This document shows positions 14,201-23,399 of a stretch of 64,000 nt of DNA, one piece after another. This stretch comes from Hippasteria phrygiana. Lineage: Eukaryota; Echinodermata; Asteroidea; Valvatida; Goniasteridae. The DNA is taken from positions 1,302,001 to 1,366,000 of the forward strand of contig JAZGUH010000402.1 of assembly GCA_037893225.1 (NCBI GenBank). Direction: 5' to 3'. The stretch's first letter is position 1. Each line of letters starts with the position of its first letter. The notes beneath the pieces are model-generated. The model made no database searches. It saw nothing but the letters and a program-made list of their open reading frames with translations, and was not told the origin of the DNA. Both the position numbers and the translations under genes were made by a program.

Positions 14201-17200
14201 ACACTGCAGCCGCTAGCGCATAGCCGACCGGCCGGCCGGTTGCAAAGCAGAGCTAGCAGCTTCTATCGCGAACTTACGCCCCTTCGGCCAGTAGTATAGA
14301 TAGCTACCAGACTATTGTGCAACTTCATGGCAGCTCTCCATGGCGTGCGTGAAGAGAAAATGTTCTTCATTTTCATACAGAATTGACGCATGCGCACTAG
14401 TTTCCCCCATTTTTCGGGGGGAGATTTTACAAGATTCCCAAGACGTTGTTGCTGGCGGTTCGTGGCTATTAATAGTTTGTCGTGATAACGCCCTCTCGCG
14501 GCGGCCGGTTATCGCGTATATACGTAACAACGTCTTGAACCAACTTCAAACCATACACAAAGTAAAACAAACACACACATAAAAACAGATTAATATGCGT
14601 AATACGGCTGCCTCTTTCAGCGATGACCGCCGGGTCCTTCACTCCATCCGAACAACACATACCGTAGGCCCTAATAAGGCTGCCAGTGCTAATACTGTCT
14701 CCTGGGACTCAATGTCACTATATGGACCACTTTTTGGTGGACGGGACCTTTGTGGTTTCAGCTGTATTTGAGCTGTCTCAACGTTAGACCAAAAAACCTC
14801 ACGAAGTTTCGATGTGGTAGCCACACTGCACATACAATCAAACAAGACTTTTACACCCAGTTTGCAATGAATGCTGAGCGTGTATTAAAGATGCCATCTT
14901 GGCTTCCCCTGTGCATATACACGTTCAGTTGATGTATTTTTTTGTTTGAATATTTATTATTAATCTTTTGTGGAAATATACAACACAAAAATTCCAAACT
15001 AAATATTAAAATATATAGTGATTAAAAAATATAATTAGAACAAATGTTGAGATTCTATTTTTTCATAAGTTTACAGAGTTGGAGTCGAGTCCCTGCAAGT
15101 ACTTTCCCAAGTACTTTCGCAAGCCCAGTCAGAAGTCCTTTCATAAAGCTGGTCACAAGTAACTGGATGAACAATGACAAAGGAATGCCTTTGTCAAAGC
15201 TCATTTGAATAGCTTGTGATTGGGATTAGGACTGGAGGGCTTGTGATGGACTTGCAGGGACTTGGATGGACTTGCAGGGACTTGTGATGGACTCGACTAC
15301 ATCTCTGTAAGTTTATTTCTCAAAAAGAGAATTTTCATAACATTTTAGTCTCGTGCGTTATACATGTGTGCACTGTGGCCACTCATTGGGATTTTTTCCC
15401 AAGATTTTGGGAATTTTGGTGGGAAAAATATGGATTGCACATGCGCAAAGTGCTTATTCCGATGCTCTTTGTACAGTGTTTTCCACATCGCCTTAGGAAT
15501 TTTACTGGATGAATCTTGGGAATTTGAAATTTGAAATATTTCTGTACCGAGTGTATTTCCATTGCGTATTTATTGTGCGAAGTCACACACTGATACTGGA
15601 ATATGAACTTTCAAACTCTGGAGTAAAAAGTATGGTCGTGTTTGTGCATTACAAATAACAAAATAAAGATGGAAACGAGATTGGAACGAATCAACTAGCG
15701 AAATCATAGGGGCGGGCGGTCAAGGACAAACAAACAATTTGTTTTGGCTTAAATGATATGCTGTTTAGAGCTTACACTGCATATGCTGCACGTAACTTGC
15801 TTTCTTCAAAAGAGACCGGATATTTTGAGCTTTGTACTAACCTCTGCTTACCCTCTAGAACACAAGGAAATCACTAATATTAGGCTTCTGGTGGTTTAAA
15901 TAAAAATAAGGAAATCGGGGGGAAAATAAGGAAATTTGGCTCTCAGGATAAGGACATTTTCATTTTGATTGTGGAAGCACTGTCTGCAGCTAAGCTCAGA
16001 AACAACAATGGCCTCTACGAGTAACGTGAGATTTTCGTCATTGACTGACGAAGAACTTAAAAATCTTGTGCTGAATAAAGATGCAAAATCTACGAAGGCC
16101 GTTATCGACAAGGTAGTGAGGTGTAGTAAAACAAATACAGCATGGTTTATTTCCTGGAAAATAGTGGGAATTACTGGTCCCTCGGTGTAGGTCAGCACGA
16201 CTACCCACTACTTCCACTCAAACCATGCTGTATTTGTATACTACTACCCAGGTTGTATCGTAAAATATTGGGCGTGATCCCTAACTATACGGCATGGGTT
16301 TATGACTTCTGACTAGCGCCCAACCGAACAAAGATACTGACAATTTGGGAGACCGCCAACACAGGGCAAGACAACTCAGTTGGTAGAGCGCCAGTAGGGT
16401 GTTCCGGAGGTGGCAGGTTCGAATCCCACTCTGCCAGTTTTCACTTCGAAAATTTGTTGTTAGTCTGTTATCATTTATTACGGTTTTAATTATTACGCAG
16501 TATGTGAACAAAAACCGCGAATTTGTTTTTGGTTTGCGCAAGTGTCTGTACCAACCATCTTTTGGCAAAAGGTACGAGTGGGACATGGCAAAAGTAAGAA
16601 AACAGTCTTTTTTAAATCATATGATTCAATCCTAAGCTACGTCGCTTTAGTCTCTAATGAAAAGATATCGTGAATAAGAAACACAAAATATAACAAAAAC
16701 GGCAAAAACTGGAATCTGGAAACATTTTCATCATTTTTTAACGCTGCACTGTCCGTGCTCTGGCTAAAGATTTCAATTCAATGGATTTCCTCTATGACGA
16801 ATAGTGGCGGAAACTATACTTTTGAATGAGTTAGTCGCAGGGAACAAAATAAACTTACCGCGAACAGTAGGAAGGTAGCCACTCCGCAAAGCTTGACAGC
16901 ATGACTAAATCTCATTTCGAGGTACTGTTTTGGAAACAAAAACAACTCATGAACTACATGTACAGTTATGCCCCAAATTATTCACACCCTATGGAAAATG
17001 TGGTAGTTTGCTTTTCTCTCATTAAAAAAGCTGGATTGGCGGAACTTGGGCTTTACTTAATGACTTTTAGTTGGCATGTACAAATCTACATATATTTTGG
17101 TTTCACATCATTAGCATAAAAGTAGTAATAATAAATAATTTATGATTCACAATACCCCGAATTTGGCATGGGTATGAATAATTTGGGGCAAAACTGTATA

Positions 17201-17789
17201 TACTTTAGAAAAAGAATAGGTTCGATCAGACCTGGTTAAAAAGGTGAGTTTGGCTCAACAGAAAATGAAAAGTCTTTTGGGTTAATTAAAATCGGCCTAA
17301 CCAAAAATGTAATTGTTTTGTTTGTTTAATACCTCTTCAGGAAGGGCCTGATGAAAAGAAACCACGATAATGTTTAATATTTACGTAGATTTTTTCACCT
17401 ATTGACATCAGACCCATTGTACAAATTCATCGTACCTCGTAAGCAGATGCCATGCCGAGTCTGTAAAACATTGGCAAGAAAAAATACAGGCACACGACTC
17501 CACCGGCCACGAACGGAACGAGCATCCACAGAATCGAGGGGCCGTGGTAGTAGGACGTTGCCGGGAAACCTTGCATCGCGATACCCGAGAAGAAACTAGC
17601 GAGCAGGGACAGCGTGACCGGCAACATACCCATGCTCCGATTGGCCATAATGTATGCTGCAGAAGTCCGCTGACCGCCGCCTCTCAGCCCGTAGTATACG
17701 CCGATGGCCACTGACGCTAGAATCATCACCCCGCAGACGATGTAATCTGCTACTTCAAAGTAGGAACGAGACCCAAACTTTCCTTCCAT
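5204..17789 (-). CDS. Gene A: SLC5A8/12-like sodium-coupled symporter, exons 1-5 (3' part outside window)
   Basis: Predicted multi-pass plasma-membrane Na+-driven transporter of the SSF/SLC5 fold. Exons on the minus strand, with GT/AG borders, are 17436-17789 (ATG in a GCCATGG context; 118 codons), 16859-16924, 6350-6401, 5727-5794 and 5204-5355. Joined phases are open. Exon 1 reads SRSYFEVADYIVCGVMI, GGGQRTS, ASFFSG and QGFPATSYYHGP, the TM1-TM3 signature; exon 2 starts YLEMRFSHAVKLCG; exon 4 has VTGIRVEIAIVSLC; exon 5 has GGIKAVLWTDSLQMLLML, the family's WTD motif. Exon lengths equal those of gene B, and 89 of 118 exon-1 residues are identical to B. Exon 5 ends in phase 2, as B needs for exon 6, so about ten exons should lie left of base 1. 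Intron 2 is 10.4 kb of transposons. Substrate cannot be deduced; the GGLKAVIWTD-like exon fits SLC5A5/6/8/12. Confidence 0.9.
6504..6724. mobile_element. 221-bp non-autonomous TIR element (AATAAGCCAGTTCGGTAT)
   Basis: The ends are inverted copies of AATAAGCCAGTTCGGTAT. The interior is rich in CGCG, with GTTAGGTCACGCG and CATTCTGATTGAATTT. A partial relative in the opposite orientation is found at 58447-58615. The element sits in gene A intron 2, just upstream of exon 3. No transposase is encoded. Confidence 0.75.
6924..7874 (+). mobile_element. TIR element with RecQ-helicase fragment, copy 1
   Basis: A 951-bp element bounded by TIRs of about 125 bp that start TAGTCTAGGTTCCAAGACG on the left and, reversed, TAGTCTTGGTTCCAAGACG on the right. 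It is flanked by a perfect 9-bp target-site duplication GTCACGTAC at 6915-6923 and 7875-7883. Each TIR itself folds back: CCAAGACGTT and AACGTCTTGG recur inverted about 100 bp apart. The interior carries a decayed RecQ-type helicase fragment on the plus strand. The superfamily is uncertain; a 9-bp duplication is unlike Tc1/mariner (TA) and slightly longer than hAT or P (8 bp). Confidence 0.85.
7233..7600 (+). pseudogene. RecQ-like helicase N-terminal fragment (frameshifted)
   Basis: From ATG 7233 the frame reads MSDRVNQAIDFTANKLGFG, then LKSHQISAIHQFVRGHDLF and NLPTGFGKSV, a Walker A (motif I) of the RecQ/DEAD superfamily-2 type. After GKSVI the frame breaks: relative to the sister copy at 8898-9198 two T residues are missing. 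Motif Ia (VVVPLKAL) is still readable in another frame at about 7490-7515. The DEAH box and later motifs are absent, so this is a dead fragment captured by or decayed within the transposon, not a functional helicase. Confidence 0.8.
7935..8226. repeat. 16-bp minisatellite (CACTTCGCCCATTTGC)n
   Basis: About 18 tandem copies of a 16-bp unit CACTTCGCCCATTTGC fill the gap between the two inverted helicase-bearing elements. The first copies and the last six vary (CACAACC, CACGCAC, CATAGCG after the invariant CACTTCGCC core). Because 16 is not a multiple of 3, all six frames stay open for long stretches, which creates several spurious open frames. Confidence 0.92.
8268..8378. repeat. Short degenerate tandem repeat ACTCTTTTCGAGTGGTTTT
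   Basis: The unit ACTCTTTTCGAGTGGTTTT occurs about five times with drift. Each unit contains the small palindrome CACTC...GAGTG. It follows directly on the 16-bp minisatellite. Confidence 0.75.
8509..9485 (-). mobile_element. TIR element with RecQ-helicase fragment, copy 2 (inverted)
   Basis: A 977-bp sister of the element at 6924-7874, in opposite orientation. Its ends are TAGTCTTGGTTCCAAGACG and the reverse complement, flanked by a perfect 9-bp duplication GTCCGAGCA at 8500-8508 and 9486-9494. Two independent target duplications of the same length fix the family's insertion signature. The helicase fragment is on the minus strand. Together with copy 1 it forms a large inverted repeat around the minisatellite. 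Confidence 0.85.
8898..9198 (-). pseudogene. RecQ-like helicase N-terminal fragment, longer frame
   Basis: The minus-strand frame begins MLEKMSDRVDQAIDFTANKL and keeps the Walker A segment NLPTGFGKSVIF followed by QAAPLVLDFLNEAW before a stop. The region for motif Ia (VVVPLKAL) is found further on, in another frame, near 8900-8930. This copy preserves the frame that copy 1 has lost after GKSVI, but also ends before the DEAH box. It is a transposon-borne relic. Confidence 0.78.
10789..10990. mobile_element. Small TIR element with G-rich interior
   Basis: The ends CAGCGGCGTAACTAG and TAGTTACGCCAC are imperfect inverted repeats. The 200-bp interior is dominated by runs of G (12 or more in a row, twice) alternating with GGGGGCAC. 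The open frames read through it are low-complexity proline runs and are not genes. Confidence 0.6.
12179..12372 (-). other. Cryptic coding-like stretch, unrecognised
   Basis: The minus strand is open for about 64 codons ending at TAG (12179). It reads DWAWDCLTATRPSMAYKEF, then VKKYNDSIYTLRGACTAEAV and YLLKRIMPQATAPL. Amino-acid composition looks protein-like, with an amphipathic rhythm, but I recognise no family. It lies inside the AGGTTTTCCCGGCC element, so it may be a remnant of that element's own protein or of a captured exon. The rest of 11000-12920 shows nothing further apart from a poly-C tract near 11470. Confidence 0.25.
12922..13076. mobile_element. 155-bp palindromic MITE (ACAATGGGCAC)
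   Basis: The ends AACAATGGGCAC and GTGCCCATTGTT are perfect inverted repeats, and ACGTGAAA-type motifs repeat inside in both orientations, so the segment can fold into a long hairpin. It is nested in the 10297-13541 element. Confidence 0.65.
13888..14030. repeat. Degenerate tandem repeat (CGAGTTGTCTCAACGGT)
   Basis: Seven or more variants of CGAGTTGTCTCAACGGT follow each other, early ones reading CGACTTGTCTCAACGGA. Period is about 17 bp with drift. All frames remain partly open because of the repeat; I see no gene. Confidence 0.6.
14663..14825 (-). other. Candidate orphan exon, unrecognised
   Basis: A 163-bp minus-strand segment is flanked by an AG acceptor (TTGATTGTATGTGCAG) and a good donor (CCTACG|GTATGT). 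Its open frame reads VATTSKLREVFWSNVETAQI, QLKPQRSRPPKSGPYSDIES and QETVLALAALLGPT. It lies just outside the right TIR of the 4.6-kb element and inside gene A intron 2, on gene A's strand, but it fits no SLC5 segment. It could be an exon of a lost or transposon-borne gene. The evidence is the open frame plus splice consensus only. Confidence 0.3.
15072..15309. mobile_element. 238-bp TIR element with GGGACTTG-type internal repeats
   Basis: The ends TACAGAGTTGGAGTCGAGTC and, reversed, TACAGAGATGTAGTCGAGTC match at 18 of 20 positions. The interior repeats CAAGTCCCTGCAAGT and GGACTTGCAGGGACTTG in both orientations. No coding capacity. Confidence 0.75.
16008..16190 (+). pseudogene. Crypton/ZMYM-type N-terminal fragment
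   Basis: From ATG 16008 the frame reads MASTSNVRFSSLTDEELKNL and VLNKDAKSTKAVIDK. The pattern of a short Ser/Thr-rich start, RF..LT..EL..L...KDAK.TK resembles the N-terminal part of Crypton-derived tyrosine-recombinase-like proteins (QRICH1/ZMYM2 group). After IDK the match stops at a possible splice donor (AAG|GTAGTG) and the remaining codons run into a palindrome at 16131-16238 (ACAAATACAGCATGGTTT and its inverse). No catalytic domain is present in the window. Confidence 0.4.
16364..16436 (+). pseudogene. tRNA-like sequence (tRNA pseudogene or SINE head)
   Basis: The segment has an A box (CTCAGTTGGTAGAGC) and a B box (GGTTCGAATCC) at normal spacing and is 73 bases long. The D stem pairs, but the acceptor, anticodon (CCAGT against TCCGG) and T stems have mismatches, so it is unlikely to be a working tRNA. 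The loop would place GGT as anticodon. Confidence 0.55.
16963..17196. mobile_element. Tc1/mariner-type MITE in gene A intron 1
   Basis: The ends CAGTTATGCCCCAAATTATT and, reversed, CAGTTTTGCCCCAAATTATT are flanked on both sides by TA, the usual Tc1/mariner target duplication. The element is 234 bp, has no coding capacity and occupies almost half of the 511-bp intron between exons 1 and 2. Confidence 0.8.
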
Positions 17790-17860
17790 GGCATGTGTGT
17801 AGGCCTAAGGTGTATTGTTCTAATGTCAGGACTGTGTCCTCAAACAACTTCCTAATCTCA

Positions 17861-18215
17861 AAGTAAGAAAGCTTTTTCACGCTTGTACCAAGCACTTAGT
17901 GAGAAAGCGAATCGCTCGTTTGCTAAAAGCTTGTCTTTCATGTGCTAAAGATTTCACCAGACGAGAAGGCGGGCTTGTGCATATGTGTTAATACGATACT
18001 GTAAGATAAACGTACTCGTATCTCATAGAGAAAACTTGTTTCCAATTCAACAAATCGTAAGGTCAAAAAGCAGGAGTGCAAAATGCAAAGTCCCGCATGA
18101 TGTGGACACATTTTGTTAAAACAACACTGCAAAAATCATACCGCTGTGTGCCTCGACCCTTCGCATGAGAAAACCTTGAGAAATGACAAACAGGTGTTTA
18201 GCTACAATTTTATGT
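17861..18215 (-). promoter_or_regulatory. Gene A proximal upstream module (shared with gene B)
   Basis: Reading toward the gene, this block shares with 48091-48450 and 49833-50210 the elements CTNNTGAAATCTTTAGC, the TATA position and AAGCTTTCTTACTTT about 70 bp before the ATG. Here the TATA position reads GGTACAAGC, a weakened form of B's GGTATAAAG. Further upstream conserved pieces include AACACAC(G)GTGGTA-like and the CTAAACACCTGTTTGTC region. Similarity extends to about 18545. The block probably holds the 5' untranslated region and core promoter. Confidence 0.6.
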
Positions 18216-18551
18216 GGTTTTACTTATTTTTGAGTTATGTTCTGTGTCATTTCTATATGCTAATGTTGAAGCGGGCGTCTGGGTGCCGACAGACCATATG
18301 GACCACATCTTTAAGACGTGGATAACCCTTTACTATGGGTGGTCATCGGCCAAAAAAGACAACCTGAAATATAAATACAAATTCCAGTATAAATCAATGC
18401 AAATGGCAAATTAAATAAACGCCACAGATTTAAATGTAGTATACATCATTTGCAAACCTCCCAAAAAATTACTGAATTGTTACGAAATACCTTACTATAG
18501 ACTGTAAGTAAATAGCAGTCTCAAGCATCCTGTGAAATCATAGATAGATGT

Positions 18552-20115
18552 GTTTTTTCGTGTGACCTTTACTTCCGGGGTTACCGGAAGTTCAAATTGA
18601 ATTGCTTATAACATCAGATTGATAACAGCTATGAGAATCTGGTAAGCACCCGAGCTCAATAAATAGTCATACCAATGTAACAATTGGTTTTGGCAATGTG
18701 CACAGATGTGCAAACATGAGGTCATAATGACGTCATCAGGTTTGAAATGACAAAAAGTGAATATGTTAGAATGTATGTGAATATTTGTGTGATATCTGTT
18801 TAAATTCTTTTAAACCAAACAAGATATGAAATTCAACTCTGATACACATCAACTATCAACACGTTTACATTTAACTGTCGTTTTTCATAAATACTTTTCT
18901 ATTGTTAGGTTACTCGTGGTTTTGCATGCATGTCTTATTTTGGGCCAAATTTGAGGCTACATTGCCCGATATCGATTTTTAGCCAAGACTTTTTATTTTT
19001 ACGGAAAAGTAGCCACATTTTGATCTTATATCTTTAAAAAGGCAAAAATGAAAATCAACAGTTAAATATGAACGTGTTTATCACTTAGATGCACATCTGT
19101 AATGACGTCATGATGACGTCATCACGTTTCAAATTACAAGCAGAAAAACTACCAGTTTTTAAACATTTTTATCATAACTCATGAAGTTCAGTCCACAAGG
19201 TTTTCATATTTGGTGATCACATAGATCTGACGTTGATTATACAATTTTGGTTATATTAATTTTTTTATTTGACCTTTACTTTCGGGGTCACCGGAAGCTC
19301 AAAATCAAGCAATAATCAAATCTGAGTTTTAGCACAAATGAAGACCTTATGACCATTTAATGGATCAGTAACATGAACACAGATGTATACAAACACATGC
19401 AGACGTGCCCAGAGTTGATAACATGATGATGAAGTCATCATGACGTCATCATGTAGAAAGTGACTGTCACAAGATGGCGCAATTTTTCTTCATTTTATGA
19501 ATATTCATAATGTCATGATCCACCTCCCCCTTATGCTGTGCAGATAATGAATAACTTATTTTGCTGTAATTTTTTGGGTCGAATGTGGTTGTTTTTTCGT
19601 TTAACCTTTACTTCCGGGGTTACCGGAAGTTCAAATGAAATTGCTTATAACATCATATTGGTAGCAGTTTATGAGAATCTGGTTAGCACCCGAGCTCAAT
19701 AAATAGTCATACCAATGTAACAATTGGTTTTAGTAATGTGCACAGATGTGCAAACATGAGGCCATGACGTCATCGGGTTTGAAATGACAAAAAGGGAATA
19801 TGTTAGAATGTATGTGAATTTTGTGAGATATCTATTTAATTTATTTTAAACCAAACAAGATATGAAATGTAACTCTGATACACATCAACTATCACTTATA
19901 GGTGCACAATTGTAATGACGTCATAATGACGTCATTACGTTTCAAATTACAAGCAGAAAAACCACCAGTTTTTAAACACATTTTTATCATAACTCATGAA
20001 GTTCGGTCCACAAGGTTTTCATATTTGGTGATCACATATATCTGACGTTGATTATACACTTTTGGTTATATTTATTTTTGAATTGACCTTTACTTCCGAG
20101 TTCACCGCAAGTTTA
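18552..20115. repeat. 1-kb tandem repeat with CRE palindromes
   Basis: The segment beginning CTTCCGGGGTTACCGGAAGT at 18573 recurs at 19611, an offset of 1038 bp, and a third diverged start is seen at 19277 and 20090. Units carry ATGACGTCATCAGGTTTGAA and AATGACGTCATGATGACGTC. The first copy contains a 220-bp insertion lacking in the second. The style resembles the 1-4987 block, but the flanking sequences differ. Noncoding. Confidence 0.82.
18859..19078. mobile_element. 220-bp MITE with 5-bp target duplication and an empty site
   Basis: The ends ACACGTTTACATTTAACTGT and, reversed, ACACGTTCATATTTAACTGT are inverted repeats. The flanks repeat TATCA on both sides. The second tandem copy near 19888 reads CAACTATCACTTA without the insertion, which is a true empty site. 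A sister copy is at 27142-27347. Confidence 0.85.
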
Positions 20116-20279
20116 AAGTCAAGCTATCATAAAATCTGACTTTGGGTACCGCTACAATGTGTTTGTGCAGTCAAGCGTAACATATACACAATAATCTAAC
20201 AATGGATTGAAACTGCACAGACTGGCACTGTTTTTTGCGCATTTTTGCGTCATCCGTACGCAAGGGGTTAATTAACCGA

Positions 20280-22110
20280 GACGTTGCTGAATGATCATGT
20301 GCTAAATGCTGAGAGCTGAGCTTCACTGACTGTGCCGTGTATCGACGCGATAGGAAAAACAACTGGAGAGGAGGACTATACTAACATTGGTCAACAATGC
20401 AATTATTTCAAGAAGGCTCCAGGAATTCGGATATGTTGATTGTGAACTGATGTGGAATGAACTTGGAGTTTCTTCGAGAAAGAAATGCATTGTTGGACTG
20501 TATTATCGCCCACCAAATGCAAGCATAGATTCATTAAATGCATTACAGCATGTAATAGACACGATGTTGTATTATTAGGTGATTTTAACCCCCCTGATTT
20601 TAAATGGTATGACGATGATTCGTGTTTTAACCAAAAATAATGCTACAAACAACCTTTTTAGCGATCACATCCTAAACGGTGCAACTCAACACTGAAGCAA
20701 CTCGTTGGGATAACACTTTAGATTTAATCCTTTGTAGTGACCATCCTAGCCTCAATTGCGATATTAGTATTGGCGATATGATTTTTGATTCTGACCATGA
20801 ATATTAATTTTGATTTAGAGAGAAGTCTTTACAGCAAACACAACAGCAGAACTATGTATAATTTTGCCAAGGCAGATTGGTTGCTCATGTTGACAAAATT
20901 TTACAATTTTCCTTGGGGTGCAATGGATTTTTATGATGATGTCAATGATGCCCTTAATATGTTTTACTCTGTCTTTGAAAATACAGTGAAAGAGTGTGTT
21001 CCTGCAGTAAGGTCTTCTAAACGTATAGTCCCCCATGGTTCGACAAAGAAGTTAGAAAGGCCTTCAAGCTTAATAATTCTAAACACAAATTTATGAAGAA
21101 TTCAGGGTTGCCAGAAGGAATTTTAAACATTTGTGTCAGGCTAAACGTGAAATGTACATTGCCAAATTATCTAGAAAATTGCACGAAAACTCCAAAAGAT
21201 TTTGGTCTTGGTTGAAATCCAACTGTAAATAGTCTCCCACTTCTTCCGTGATTAGTTTGAATAAAATAGATACGCTCTTATTACGGACATGACCGCTTTG
21301 ATACTTTTGGAGCTTTGTCGACATTTTTGGTGAACCGTGATCGTGTGGAGCAGCTTCTCAAGAAAATTCAACCTCACAAAAGCTCTGGCTGTGATAATGT
21401 CAGTAACAAAGTTCTGAAATTCTGTGCTGTTCTTGGCGTCATTGCAAAAACTTGGACTCCAAAACTTTAAAAAAGGTGCTTTACTGTTCTCTTGTAAGGC
21501 CAAGTCTTGAATTTTCTTCGGTTTGTTTCAACCCAATACCTGCTTCCCAAGATGCACGTATTGAGCGTGTACAAAGCAAATTTTATCGCTTTCTTGGCAG
21601 CAATGTGGTTGATATTTCTCTGGACTCACTTAAACAACGTAGGCAAACTCTGGATCTGACTTTTCTTTACAAATGTGTACATTCTTATTTTTCTTGTGAT
21701 TTGATTTCTTTTTTTCCTTTGAAGGTTCCTCGTCCTAACCTCGGCTCCGATTTCCTGATGCGTTTTATGTAAAACAAATAATAGAGTCAGTGCTACCAAA
21801 AAATGGGTTTATTCATCGATTGACTTCTTCATACAAGTCCATTACTCGTGTTAGTTCTAATATTGATATTTTTAGTCAGTCTTTCTTTAGTTTCAAATCA
21901 ACAGTTAAGCAGATTTTATAGTTATTTTCCATCCTCCATATTGTAGGTCTCTTGATGTTTCTCATGTTTACCCGTACTGAGTGCAATTTAATATAATATA
22001 TATGTCTCTTCTGTTTTACTTATTTTACTTATATTTGTTATATCCATCCTATTTTGGCGCTCGCGCTGTTGGATGTTGTTGAAATAAAACAAAAATAACA
22101 AAATTAATTG
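20280..22110 (+). mobile_element. Degenerate CR1/Jockey-type LINE copy
   Basis: Broken frames on the plus strand follow LINE order. YRRDRKNNWRGGL near 20335 and LGVSSRKKCIVGLYYRPPNA near 20465-20525 belong to an apurinic endonuclease domain. A middle part (20785-21096) is poorly conserved. LVRPSLEFSSVCFNPIPASQ, ARIERVQSKFYRFLG and LKQRRQTLDLTFLYKCVHSY at 21497-21690 are the C-terminal part of a reverse-transcriptase protein. Stops and frameshifts separate the pieces, and the catalytic RT core is missing or unreadable. The 3' end runs to an A-rich tail near 22110. Confidence 0.8.
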
Positions 22111-22214
22111 CGAATTTGTAATTATATTTCATGTTGTCTTTTTTGCCCCGATGGCCGCCCATACTTTACAACAGTAGGCTCTGTATGAATTCAAATACCC
22201 GTTTGTACATTATA

Positions 22215-22500
22215 TGCAGTATAATAATTGTTATGCTTATATAGCGCTTTCCATCGTATCAACAATCTCAAAGCGCTTTACAATTATTACCCCGTTCATT
22301 AGGCCCTGGACCACGCGGCAGCCGATATCAGCGCTCAATTGGCCTCGACCCTCTCAGGTACCCATTTATACTCCTGGGTGGAGAGAGGAAATTGTAGTTA
22401 AGTGTCTTTCCCAAGGGCACAAACACCATGTTCTTGGCAGGGTTCGAACCCACGTACCATCGTACATGAGTCGAACACCGTAACCACTAGGCCATGGCAT
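22215..22500 (-). mobile_element. tRNA-derived SINE with LINE-like 3' tail
   Basis: On the minus strand the head has an A box-like TGGCCTAGTGGTTACGG and a B box GGTTCGAACCC. The tail reads AGCGCTTTGAGATTGTTGAT and GAAAGCGCTATATAAG, ending in AT-rich repeats. The tail closely matches the 3' end of the LINE fragment at 25730-26385, as expected for a SINE mobilised by that LINE. Confidence 0.7.
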
Positions 22501-22618
22501 TCTACAAGTATGAGATGTACATGAGACTGAGCTGATTTAGTCTGCAGGCTGGGATGTACGAACAAGACCTATACATTCTCCATCCATTGGATTTATCAAA
22601 CATTTTGTTTTACCTCAG

Positions 22619-22801
22619 AAAATAACCAAGACGAGATATGGACGAGACACTAATGCAAACGTTTGGAGCCCACTCTCTGCGAATGTCACTCTTTCCAGTA
22701 CTCGAGTTGGGACATTTTGTATGGTTGACGGTTGCAACAAAATCATATACTACTCCAAAAAATTAAAGGATCAGACATTTGCCTTTGAAAATTTCAGTCA
22801 G
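22619..22801 (+). other. Candidate orphan exon (61 codons), unrecognised
   Basis: A plus-strand segment lies between a pyrimidine-rich acceptor (TTTTGTTTTACCTCAG) and a donor (TCAG|GTGTGT), is exactly 61 codons, and is phase 0 at both ends. It reads KITKTRYGRDTNANVWSPLS, ANVTLSSTRVGTFCMVDGCN and KIIYYSKKLKDQTFAFENFSQ in part. It has protein-like composition with two cysteines, but I recognise no family and find no partner exon nearby. It could be an exon of an unseen gene or of a transposon. Confidence 0.3.
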
Positions 22802-23019
22802 GTGTGTACTGAAGTTGATTTTACTCATTGTACACTGCAGCGCATGTCCATGCTTAGTTAAGCATTATAGAATGTGAGATGATGCAATTGCTCAGTCAGG
22901 TGTTTCAAAGTCAAATTGACTGGATGGGTTAAAGAAAATTAATAATTAAGTTTGATCCTTTATTTTTGTTTAGTAGTATATTTCATCCAACACTGAACTA
23001 CCTAAAATAAATTGATATA

Positions 23020-23130
23020 CACACTGCAAAAACTGTGGTGTTAATCTAACACCATGTGTTGATATTGGGCGAGTGGTACAATATAAACACCACATGGTGT
23101 TAATTTAACACCTCAGTTTTTGCAGTGCAT
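23020..23130. mobile_element. 110-bp palindromic MITE (ACACTGCAAAAACTG)
   Basis: The ends ACACTGCAAAAACTG and CAGTTTTTGCAGTG are inverted repeats, followed inward by GGTGTTAA and TTAACACC. Most of the element can fold into one hairpin. No coding capacity. Confidence 0.75.
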
Positions 23131-23399
23131 GTACTAATTTCAGTTACAAACAATTTACAAGTTTACATTCTAAAACGAACAAAATGGTCGTGGTGAGGGA
23201 AGTTGCCGACGTTCATTTTCTTTTAGAAGATATACCGGTAAATGATGTTGTCGCCAAAAATGTCATTGGGTGGAATATAGTGAATATTACTTGTCATTTC
23301 TCGTAGACTTTTATACATTATAGATACCATTTCGAAAAGGCCAGTTTCCTTCCATATTCACTTGCCGTCATTCACACCAGTCATCGTCACAGACAGCAG

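Larger units (their letters stand above)
9959..14542. mobile_element. 4.6-kb composite element bounded by ~115-bp TIRs related to the RecQ elements
   Basis: Bases 9959-10079 and 14428-14542 are inverted copies of each other with only a few mismatches. The outer end TAGTCTTGATTCAAGACG and the inner end AACGTCTTGGGAATCTTG match the helicase-element TIRs, as does the central GAGAGGGCG block, so this is a subfamily of the same group. The last bases of the right end (TAGTC) are missing or changed, and I could not find a clear target duplication. The interior is filled by other elements, listed separately. No intact transposase is seen. Confidence 0.7.

Noticed and set aside
16364..16436. Functional tRNA gene
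   Set aside because: A and B boxes are present but acceptor, anticodon and T stems do not pair properly.
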